The notes under the pieces: generated by a model
Databases searched by the model: none
What the model was told of the DNA's origin: nothing
The model's input: only the letters and a program-made list of their open reading frames with translations
Program-made: the position numbers and the translations under genes
Shown: positions 57,907-64,000 of the stretch, piece by piece
Layout of the letters: every line of letters starts with the position of its first letter
How positions within the stretch are numbered: position 1 is the stretch's first letter
Assembly: GCF_002151125.1 (NCBI RefSeq)
Contig: NZ_MDJZ01000015.1
Location: 1 to 64,000, forward strand
Reading direction: 5' to 3'
Origin: Clavibacter michiganensis
GTDB taxonomy: Bacteria; Actinomycetota; Actinomycetes; Actinomycetales; Microbacteriaceae
Length of the DNA: 64,000 nucleotides

Positions 57907-59397
57907 ATGACCGGACGCACCACCGCGGGCACGACCCCGACCGACGACCAGGAACGCACCCGCTGGCAGGCCTTCTGGGTCTGCGTCGGCGTCGCCGCCC
58001 TCACCATCCTCGACCTCTCGAAGGTCAACGTCGGCCTCCCGTCGATCGAGGAGTCGCTCGGCGCCGGATCCACCGACCTGCAGCTCATCGTCGCCGGCTA
58101 CGCCCTCGCCTTCGGCCTGGCCCTCGTGCCCGCCGGCCGCCTCGGCGACATCCGCAGCCGCCGGCTCATGTTCGTGGTCGGCCTCAGCTCCTTCACCGTC
58201 GCGAGCCTCCTCTGCGCCATCGCGCCGGACGTGAAGACCCTCGTGGTGGCGCGGATCCTGCAGGGCGTCGCCGCCGGCATCCAGATGCCGCAGGTGCTCG
58301 GCCTCATCCAGCAGCTCTTCCAGGGGGAGGAGCGGGCGCGCGCCTTCGGCCTGTTCGGCGCCGTCGTCGGCATCTCCACGGCGTTCGGGCCGACGCTCGG
58401 CGGCCTGCTGATCCAGCTCGGCGGCCCCGAGGACGGCTGGCGGCTGCTGTTCTGGATGAACATCCCGCTCGGCATCGTCGCCATCGCGTTCGCGCTCAAG
58501 CTGCTGCCGCGGAGGCAGGCGCGGCCCCAGACGAAGGCGGGCCTCGACCCCGTCGGCGTGGTGCTCCTGGCGATCGCCACGTTCTCGCTCATGCTGCCCT
58601 TCGTCCTCACGACGGGCGGTCCCGACGACGACCCGCTGCGGTGGATCTGGCTCGCGGCGGCGGTGGTCGCCGGGGCTCTCTTCGTCGCCTGGGAGCGGCG
58701 CTACGAGCGCTCGGGCAAGTCGCCCGTGGTCCACTTCGCGCTCTTCCGGCTGTCGTCGTACCGCAACGGGATCCTCATCGCGACCGCCTACTTCGCGGCG
58801 ATCCCGGCCGTGTTCCTGCTCACCACGCTGTACCTCCAGCAGGGGCTCGGCCTCGCGCCCGTGTTCGCGGGCATGGTCAGCATCCCGTTCGCCCTCTCGT
58901 CGGCGGTCACCGCGTGGATCGGCGGGCGCCTCGTCTCCCGGCTCGGCCGGCAGCTCGTCGTGATCGGCCTCGCGATCGTCGCGGTCGGGATCACGCTGCT
59001 GCTCCTGGCCGCCGTGCTCACGCCGCAGGAGGCGACGCCGTGGGCGATGGCCGCGGCCATGCTCGTCGCGGGCGTCGGCGCGGGCTTCGTGATCTCGCCG
59101 AACCAGACGCTCACGCTCGCCGAGATCCCCGTCACGGAGGGCGGCGTCGCCGGATCCATGGCGCAGGTCGGCCAGCGCGTCGGCACCGCCGTGGGCGTCG
59201 CCGCCGCGTCGGCCGTGTTCTTCAGCACCCTCTACGCGGAGGCCTCCGGGGGCGCGGAGGCGAGCCTCGCCGTGTACCACGACGGGTTCCGCAACGGCTT
59301 CCTCGTGACGATCGCGCTGGTCGCCGTGGCCCTCGCGCTCGGGCTGGTCGACCTCGGCCAGCGCCGGCGCCGCCGGGAGCGCGCCGCCACCGCCTGA
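57907..59397 (+). CDS. MFS multidrug transporter (DHA2, 14 TM)
   Basis: A 496-residue drug:proton antiporter of the 14-helix family. Motif A appears as GRLGDIRSRRLMFVVG (about 79-94) and motif C as GAVVGISTAFGPTLGGLL (about 157-174). The start MTGRTTAGTTP is preferred over the GTG 21 bases upstream because that GTG lies within the ATACA/TGTAT dyad; no good ribosome-binding site is visible for either. Divergent from the iron transporter operon; 36 bases separate its stop from the convergent hisN-like gene. Confidence 0.9.
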   Translation: MTGRTTAGTTPTDDQERTRWQAFWVCVGVAALTILDLSKVNVGLPSIEESLGAGSTDLQLIVAGYALAFGLALVPAGRLGDIRSRRLMFVVGLSSFTVASLLCAIAPDVKTLVVARILQGVAAGIQMPQVLGLIQQLFQGEERARAFGLFGAVVGISTAFGPTLGGLLIQLGGPEDGWRLLFWMNIPLGIVAIAFALKLLPRRQARPQTKAGLDPVGVVLLAIATFSLMLPFVLTTGGPDDDPLRWIWLAAAVVAGALFVAWERRYERSGKSPVVHFALFRLSSYRNGILIATAYFAAIPAVFLLTTLYLQQGLGLAPVFAGMVSIPFALSSAVTAWIGGRLVSRLGRQLVVIGLAIVAVGITLLLLAAVLTPQEATPWAMAAAMLVAGVGAGFVISPNQTLTLAEIPVTEGGVAGSMAQVGQRVGTAVGVAAASAVFFSTLYAEASGGAEASLAVYHDGFRNGFLVTIALVAVALALGLVDLGQRRRRRERAATA

Positions 59398-59409
59398 GCG
59401 GGCTCCGCA

Positions 59410-59439
59410 CGGCCGGGTTCAGCGCGGCCGGGCTCAGCG
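59410..59439. repeat. 15-bp tandem duplication at a gene junction
   Basis: CGGCCGGGTTCAGCG is followed directly by the same sequence with one T-to-C change. The second copy reaches the stop codon of the hisN-like gene. Probably a replication-slippage product. Confidence 0.7.
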
Positions 59440-60246
59440 CGCGACGACCGCCAGCACGGCGTCGTGCAGGCGCCCGTTGGTGGCGAGCGCGGATCCGTGC
59501 CAGGGCCCGGCCCCGCCGTCGATCGACGTGAAGCGACCGCCCGCCTCCTCGATCACGGGGATGAGCGCGGCCATGTCGTACGGCTTGAGGTCGTGCTCGC
59601 CCGCGATGTCGACGAGTCCCTCGGCGAGCAGCATGTACGCCCACATGTCGCCGAAGTCGCGCGACCGCTTCACGCGGGCGGAGAGGTCGAGCAGCTCGTC
59701 GAGGCGGTCCGCGTCGCGCCAGCGCTGCACGCCCGCGACGCTCATGGACGCGTCCTCGAGCCGGTCGACGTCGGAGACGCGGATCCGCCGCTCCTGAGAG
59801 GTGGTGGCCTGGCCGAGCGTGTCGTCGACGTAGGCGCCGAGGCCGGTCGCGCCCCACCAGCGGCGGCCGAGCGCGGGTGCGCTGACGACTCCCACCACGG
59901 GGACGCCGTCGACCGCGAGCGCGATGAGGGTGCCCCAGACGGGCACGCCGCGCGCGAAGTTCGAGGTGCCGTCGATCGGGTCGACGATCCACTGCCTCGA
60001 CGACGAGCCGGACGTGCCGTACTCCTCGCCGAGCACGCTGTCGTGCGGGCGGCTGTCGGCGATCCCGGCGCGGATCGCCCGCTCGACGGACATGTCGGCG
60101 TCGGTGACCCAGCTGTCGTCGGCCTTCGTCTCGACGGCGAGGTCGGCGGAACGGAACCGGTCGAGCGAGATGGCGTCGGCCATGTCGGCCAGCTCCCTCG
60201 CGAGCCGCAGGTCGGTCGACAGGGAGTGCAGGGGTTCGGAGGCCAC
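59434..60246 (-). CDS. hisN: Inositol monophosphatase-family phosphatase, HisN-like
   Basis: A 270-residue Mg-dependent phosphatase. LGEEYG (about 72-77), WIVDPIDGTSNFARG (about 86-100) and LKPYDMAALIPVIEEAGG (about 220-237) are the three metal-site signatures; in the last the usual Trp-Asp is Tyr-Asp. The closest actinobacterial type is histidinol-phosphatase HisN, which dephosphorylates histidinol phosphate. GTG start at 60244-60246 follows TAGGCT by 7 bases. It lies beside rsgA-aroA. Confidence 0.85.
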   Translation of the reverse strand: MASEPLHSLSTDLRLARELADMADAISLDRFRSADLAVETKADDSWVTDADMSVERAIRAGIADSRPHDSVLGEEYGTSGSSSRQWIVDPIDGTSNFARGVPVWGTLIALAVDGVPVVGVVSAPALGRRWWGATGLGAYVDDTLGQATTSQERRIRVSDVDRLEDASMSVAGVQRWRDADRLDELLDLSARVKRSRDFGDMWAYMLLAEGLVDIAGEHDLKPYDMAALIPVIEEAGGRFTSIDGGAGPWHGSALATNGRLHDAVLAVVAR

Positions 60247-60253
60247 GGGGGAG

Positions 60254-60259
60254 AGCCTA
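60254..60259 (-). promoter_or_regulatory. -10 hexamer TAGGCT, hisN-like gene
   Basis: TAGGCT on the minus strand, 7-base spacer, then the GTG start. Confidence 0.55.
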
Positions 60260-60282
60260 GCGATCGGTCCCGCCCCGCCCGG

Positions 60283-61347
60283 TCACTCCGCCTTGCCCGC
60301 GTCGGAGCGGTTCGCGACGAGGTGCTGCAGGGAGTGGAGGCGCTCGCGCCCGGCGTCGCCGAGCTCGCCCGCCTCGACCCGGTCGACGATCTCCCAGTCG
60401 TGCGCCTCGGTCAGCGGGATCCCGCCCGGCGGCTCGCCCTCGGGCAGGTGCGCGTAGCTGGCGAACGAGCGGAGGATGTTGGCGGGATCCACGTGCCCGA
60501 GGCCGAACGAGCGGACGCCGGGGGTGTCGATGATCCATCCGTGCCCGCCGTCGCCCGTCTCGACGCGCATGGACACGGTCGAGCTGGAGGTGTGGCGGCC
60601 GCGCCCCGTGACCTGGTTGACGACGCCCGTGGCGCGCCTCGCGTCCGGCACGAGCGCGTTGACGAGCGTGGACTTGCCGACGCCCGAGTGCCCGACGGCG
60701 ACGGTCGTCCGGTCGGCCAGCAGGGCGCGCAGCTCGTCCAGCGGCACGTCGTCCGAGCGGCTGAGGACCACGGGCACGTCGAGCACGCGGAAGTGGGCGG
60801 CGAAGGGAGCGGGATCCGCGACGTCGGACTTGGTGATGCAGAGGATCGGCTGGATCCCCGCGTCGAAAGCGGCCACGAGGTAGCGGTCGACCAGGCGCGC
60901 GCGCGGCTCGGGCTCGGCGGCGGCGACGACGATCAGCATCTGGTCGGCGTTGGCCACGATCACGCGCTCCACGGCGTCGGAGTCGTCGGCGCTGCGGCGC
61001 AGCAGCGTGCGCCGCGGCGCGATGCGGACGATGCGGGACAGGCTGCCCTCGTCGCCCGAGGTGTCGCCCACGATGTCGACCCGGTCGTTGGTGACGACGG
61101 CCTTCTTGCCGAGCTCCCGGGCGCGCGTCGCGGTCAGCGTGTGCTCGTCGGGGGTGTCCTCGCCCACGAGCACGCCGAAGCGCCCGCGGTCGACGGTCAG
61201 CACGCGGCCCTCGACCGCATCGGTGTGCCCGGGACGCTGCTTGCTGCGCGGCTTGTTGCCCTTGGGGTTGGGGCGCACGCGCACCGAGGACTCGTCGTAG
61301 GCGTCCCAGACGCCGTCGTCCTGCTCGGGATCCGCGAGCCAGCTCAC
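60283..61347 (-). CDS. rsgA: Ribosome small subunit GTPase RsgA
   Basis: Circularly permuted GTPase for late 30S maturation, 354 residues. The G-motif order is permuted: TKSD (G4), then [10 protein letters not shown] (G1), then DTPG (G3). An OB-fold precedes (about 50-115) and a C-terminal region follows. The usual RsgA zinc cluster (CxxxCxH) is not evident in the C-terminal [12 protein letters not shown] region, as in some actinobacterial versions. The GTG start overlaps the aroA stop (GTGA), giving an aroA-rsgA operon seen in other actinobacteria. Confidence 0.9.
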   Translation of the reverse strand: MSWLADPEQDDGVWDAYDESSVRVRPNPKGNKPRSKQRPGHTDAVEGRVLTVDRGRFGVLVGEDTPDEHTLTATRARELGKKAVVTNDRVDIVGDTSGDEGSLSRIVRIAPRRTLLRRSADDSDAVERVIVANADQMLIVVAAAEPEPRARLVDRYLVAAFDAGIQPILCITKSDVADPAPFAAHFRVLDVPVVLSRSDDVPLDELRALLADRTTVAVGHSGVGKSTLVNALVPDARRATGVVNQVTGRGRHTSSSTVSMRVETGDGGHGWIIDTPGVRSFGLGHVDPANILRSFASYAHLPEGEPPGGIPLTEAHDWEIVDRVEAGELGDAGRERLHSLQHLVANRSDAGKAE

Positions 61348-62807
61348 AGGATCCCGCCGAGGCCGCCCACGGCGCCCGGCCCGGTGATGCCGCCGAGGGC
61401 GAGCGGGTCGTCGGCGGCACGCGGCGCGCGGCCGAGGAGCGGCCCGAGCCACAGCTCCGGGAACTCGGGCAGCGTCTTCGCGGTCGTGCCGATGTCGTCG
61501 ATCTCCACGCCGGGCACGGCGAGGCCGACGATCGCGCCCGCGGTCGCCATGCGGTGGTCCTCGTAGGCGCGCCACGGGCCGCCGTGGAGCGGGGCCGGGG
61601 AGATGGCGAGGCCGTCCTCCAGCTCGGTGACGGATCCGCCGAGACCGGTGATCTCCGCGGCCAGCGCCGCGAGGCGATCGGTCTCGTGCCCGCGCAGGTG
61701 CCCGATGCCGGTGATGCGGCTGGGTCCGTCGGCGAGGGCCGCGAGCGCGACCAGCGCGGGCGCGAGCTCGCCGCCGGTGCTGAGGTCGAGGTCGACGCCG
61801 GGGATGCGCCCGCCCGCGGCGAGCCCCGGGCCGCCGTCGACGACGAGCGCGCCGCCCTCGCGCGTGACGGTCGCGCCGAACCGCGGGAGCAGGTGCGCGA
61901 GGTCGGCGCCGACCTGCGTCGTCTCCGCGGGCCAGCCGGGGACGGCGACCCGCCCGCCCGCGACGATCGCCGCGGCGAGGAACGGCGCGGCGTTCGAGAG
62001 GTCGGGCTCGATCCGCACGTCGCGGCCGGCGATCGGGGAGGGCGGCACGATCCACAGCCCGGGCTCCGGGCTCTCGACCACCACGCCGCGCTCCGCGAGC
62101 GTGCGGATGGTCATCTCGATGTGCGGCATGCTCGGCAGCGTCGCTCCCGTGTGCCGGAGCCGAAGTCCCTGGGCGAACCGGGGCGCGGCGAGCAGGAGGC
62201 CGGAGACGAACTGGCTGGAGGCGGACGCGTCGATGGCGATCTCGCCGCCCGGCACCTCGCCCGTCCCGTAGAGGCTGAACGGCAGCGCGCGTCGCCCGTC
62301 GTCGTTGACGTCCACCCCGAGGGCCCGGAGTGCCTCGATGGTGCCGGACATCGGGCGGCGCCGGGCGCTCGGATCGCCGTCGAAGGAGACGGGCCCCAAG
62401 GCCAGCGCGGCTACCGGCGGGAGGAAGCGCATCACGGTGCCGGCGAGGCCGCACTCGATGGTGACGCCGCCCGCGAGCTCGGCCGGGGTGATCCGCAGGT
62501 CCGGCCCGAACGCGCCGTCCCCGTCGACCTCCTCGATGACCGTGCCGAGCGACCGCAGCGCCTCGACCATGAGGCGCGTGTCCCGCGAGCGGAGAGGCGC
62601 GCGCAGCGTCGAGGGGGAGTCCGCGAGGGCGGACAGCACCAGCTCGCGGTTCGTCAGGCTCTTGGATCCCGGCAGCGGCACGGTCGCGTCGAGCGGCCCG
62701 TCGGCCACCGGCGCGGCCCAGGGACCGTCGTCCGTCGGCACGGGCGCGTGGGTCCGGTCGTCGTCGTACGGGCTGAAGGTCGGACCGGAATACCTGAAGA
62801 TCTCCAT
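61344..62807 (-). CDS. aroA: 5-enolpyruvylshikimate-3-phosphate synthase
   Basis: Sixth step of the shikimate pathway, condensing shikimate 3-phosphate with phosphoenolpyruvate. The 487-residue protein has [14 protein letters not shown] (about 45-58), [13 protein letters not shown] (the family's GNAGT loop, here GLAGT), [14 protein letters not shown] and [13 protein letters not shown]. About 40 extra N-terminal residues precede the fold. The ATG at 62805-62807 lies inside a sigma-R type promoter that reads the other way. It overlaps rsgA by four bases. Confidence 0.94.
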   Translation of the reverse strand: MEIFRYSGPTFSPYDDDRTHAPVPTDDGPWAAPVADGPLDATVPLPGSKSLTNRELVLSALADSPSTLRAPLRSRDTRLMVEALRSLGTVIEEVDGDGAFGPDLRITPAELAGGVTIECGLAGTVMRFLPPVAALALGPVSFDGDPSARRRPMSGTIEALRALGVDVNDDGRRALPFSLYGTGEVPGGEIAIDASASSQFVSGLLLAAPRFAQGLRLRHTGATLPSMPHIEMTIRTLAERGVVVESPEPGLWIVPPSPIAGRDVRIEPDLSNAAPFLAAAIVAGGRVAVPGWPAETTQVGADLAHLLPRFGATVTREGGALVVDGGPGLAAGGRIPGVDLDLSTGGELAPALVALAALADGPSRITGIGHLRGHETDRLAALAAEITGLGGSVTELEDGLAISPAPLHGGPWRAYEDHRMATAGAIVGLAVPGVEIDDIGTTAKTLPEFPELWLGPLLGRAPRAADDPLALGGITGPGAVGGLGGIL

Positions 62808-62812
62808 GGGTT
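62787..62812 (+). promoter_or_regulatory. Sigma-R/H type promoter GGAAT-N18-GTT
   Basis: GGAAT at 62787-62791 and GTT at 62810-62812 are exactly 18 bases apart, matching the thiol-stress sigma factor consensus. It points towards sigR, 125 bases downstream, and lies within the 5' end of aroA on the other strand. Autoregulation of sigR is known in Streptomyces and Mycobacterium. Confidence 0.8.
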
Positions 62813-62922
62813 CACCAGAGTACCGGGCAGACGTCCGGCAGGCCCGGATCCCGGGCCGGGAAGGATCACCGTGATCACGAGGACAGCACCGGCGGCCCCG
62901 TCCGTCGAGCTCGTGCGCGCCG

Positions 62923-62928
62923 TAGAAT
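62923..62928 (+). promoter_or_regulatory. -10 hexamer TAGAAT, sigR
   Basis: TAGAAT, 8-base spacer, then the sigR ATG; a probable housekeeping promoter giving a leaderless transcript. Confidence 0.5.
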
Positions 62929-62936
62929 CTGCCTTG

Positions 62937-63695
62937 ATGGCCACTTCAGGGAACACCAGTCACGACGCGCCGGCCGACACCACCGGGGGCGACGCACCCA
63001 CCGCGGCAGCCGCGCCCGCGGAGCTCGTGGAGGCCGTCGTGCACTCCACCGAGGAGGCCGCGGACCAGCGGGAGGCCGCGCAGGCCGAGGTCGAGGAGCC
63101 GCGCAAGGCCCAGCCCGGCGACAACCGCGAGCTCTTCGAGGAGCAGGCGCTCCCCTTCATCGACCAGCTGTACGCCGCCGGCCTCCGCATGACGCGCAAC
63201 CCCGCCGACGCGCAGGACCTGGTGCAGGAGACGTTCGTCAAGGCCTACACCGCCTTCCACCAGTTCAAGCAGGGCACGAACCTCAAGGCCTGGCTGTACC
63301 GGATCCTCACGAACACCTTCATCAACAACTACCGCAAGAAGCAGCGGGACCCCTACAACGGCACCATCGACGAGCTCGAGGACTGGCAGCTGGGCGGCGC
63401 GACGAGCGCCACGGCCACCACCACGCGCTCGGCCGAGGCGGAGGCCATCGACCACCTCCCGGACAGCACCGTCAAGGACGCGCTGCAGTCCATCCCGGAG
63501 GACTTCCGGATGGCCGTCTACTTCGCTGACGTCGAGGGCTTCTCCTACCAGGAGATCGCCGACATCATGAAGACTCCCGTGGGCACCGTCATGAGCCGCC
63601 TGCACCGCGGCCGCCGGATGCTGCGGAGCCTGCTTTCCGACTACGCGCGCGAGCGGGGCATCTCGACCGCGCACCTCACTGGAGCGACCAAATGA
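62937..63695 (+). CDS. sigR: ECF sigma factor of the SigR/SigH type
   Basis: Thiol-oxidative stress sigma factor, 252 residues. The first 60 residues are an Ala/Glu-rich extension. Region 2 runs [39 protein letters not shown] (about 72-110) and region 4 [40 protein letters not shown] (about 185-224). The downstream zinc anti-sigma gene overlaps it (ATGA), and a GGAAT-N18-GTT promoter lies upstream, both hallmarks of SigR/SigH. The aroA-rsgA-sigR-rsrA neighbourhood matches that of mycobacterial sigH. Confidence 0.93.
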   Translation: MATSGNTSHDAPADTTGGDAPTAAAAPAELVEAVVHSTEEAADQREAAQAEVEEPRKAQPGDNRELFEEQALPFIDQLYAAGLRMTRNPADAQDLVQETFVKAYTAFHQFKQGTNLKAWLYRILTNTFINNYRKKQRDPYNGTIDELEDWQLGGATSATATTTRSAEAEAIDHLPDSTVKDALQSIPEDFRMAVYFADVEGFSYQEIADIMKTPVGTVMSRLHRGRRMLRSLLSDYARERGISTAHLTGATK

Positions 63696-63934
63696 GCGAC
63701 TGCGGCTGCGACAAGGCCAAGAAGGATCTCGAGGAGTACCTGCACCACGAGCTCGACAAGGCGGACGCCGCCGACATCCGCGAGCACATGGCGAACTGCC
63801 CGGACTGCGCGCGGGAGCACCGCGTCGGCGTCGTGCTGCGCGACACCGTGCGGCGCGCCTGCACGGAGGCGGCCCCGGAGGACCTCCGCACGCAGGTGAT
63901 GGAGAGGCTGCGGGCCATCCAGGCCACCCACTGA
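63692..63934 (+). CDS. rsrA: Zinc anti-sigma factor RsrA/RshA
   Basis: Redox-sensitive anti-sigma factor that holds SigR until disulfide stress. The 80-residue protein has the ZAS motif His32-xxx-Cys36-xx-Cys39 (HMANCPDC) and N-terminal cysteines Cys4 and Cys6, one of which probably completes the zinc site. A further Cys at about 57 may take part in the disulfide switch. ATGA overlap ensures balanced synthesis with SigR. Confidence 0.93.
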   Translation: MSDCGCDKAKKDLEEYLHHELDKADAADIREHMANCPDCAREHRVGVVLRDTVRRACTEAAPEDLRTQVMERLRAIQATH

Positions 63935-63957
63935 CCGAGGCGGCGCCGAGCGCCCGG

Positions 63958-63963
63958 TAATCT
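63958..63963 (+). promoter_or_regulatory. -10 hexamer TAATCT at window end
   Basis: TAATCT, 6-base spacer, then GTG at 63970; same leaderless arrangement as elsewhere. Confidence 0.5.
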
Positions 63964-63969
63964 CGGGAC

Positions 63970-64000
63970 GTGACCAACGCCATCCAGTCCCTCGGGACGC
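63970..64000 (+). CDS. Start of a gene cut by the window edge
   Basis: Ten codons are visible (VTNAIQSLGT), beginning at GTG six bases after a TAATCT hexamer. The frame stays open to the edge. No family can be assigned from so short a piece. Confidence 0.4.
   Translation, partial: MTNAIQSLGT

Overview
The window is a continuous stretch of very GC-rich chromosome from an actinobacterium, most likely Microbacteriaceae and close to Clavibacter. This is inferred from the high GC, many GTG starts, ATGA/GTGA gene overlaps, actinobacterial gene pairs (ClpS with a DUF2017 protein, a DUF3039 protein beside pncB, SigR with a zinc anti-sigma factor) and a tmRNA tag ending NNKQSSFALAA. No insertion sequence, prophage, CRISPR array or rRNA was seen. 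About 65 protein genes, one tRNA and one tmRNA can be supported.

Layout. 1-6.8 kb: cut-off fatty acid desaturase, zinc alcohol dehydrogenase, membrane protein, DinB-like protein, GH38 alpha-mannosidase behind a truncated ROK-type DNA-binding protein. 7.1-11.1 kb: haem-oxygenase-like diiron protein coupled to a CDGSH iron-sulfur protein, zinc metallopeptidase, AlkD-like protein, epimerase. 11.2-17.4 kb: ClpS/DUF2017, a two-component system with an ABC exporter, a PLP aminotransferase. 17.5-19 kb: a short island with less GC-biased codons encoding a lipoprotein and a secreted PKD-like protein. 19.2-20.7 kb: HtrA protease. 20.9-29.1 kb: a teichoic-acid-like or phosphoglycopolymer locus (two GT2 enzymes, CDP-alcohol transferase, TagF-like transferase, TagGH-like exporter, nucleotidyltransferase), interrupted by three unrelated small genes.

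29.3-40.1 kb: ABC-2-type ATPase and membrane partner, DUF3039 protein, pncB, iron-sulfur photolyase, murI-rph-rdgB, CDF zinc exporter, DedA protein. 40.2-42.7 kb: PLP desulfhydrase-like enzyme, tRNA-Leu, xylulokinase. 42.8-47.4 kb: a compact Tad pilus locus (tadA, tadB, tadC, small pilin-like protein, two TadE-like proteins, a TadG-like protein). 47.5-53.6 kb: MFS exporter, then prfB-ftsE-ftsX-smpB-ssrA. 53.7-57.7 kb: Fbp-type ferric iron ABC transporter. 57.9-64 kb: MFS drug exporter, hisN-like phosphatase, rsgA-aroA, and sigR-rsrA with a sigma-R type promoter reading out of aroA.

Two window-wide patterns stand out. At least sixteen genes have a TANNNT -10 hexamer ending 6-8 bases before the start codon, the arrangement expected for leaderless mRNAs. 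The hexamer GGATCC is much commoner than base composition predicts, apparently through codon choice at Gly-Ser and Asp-Pro pairs.
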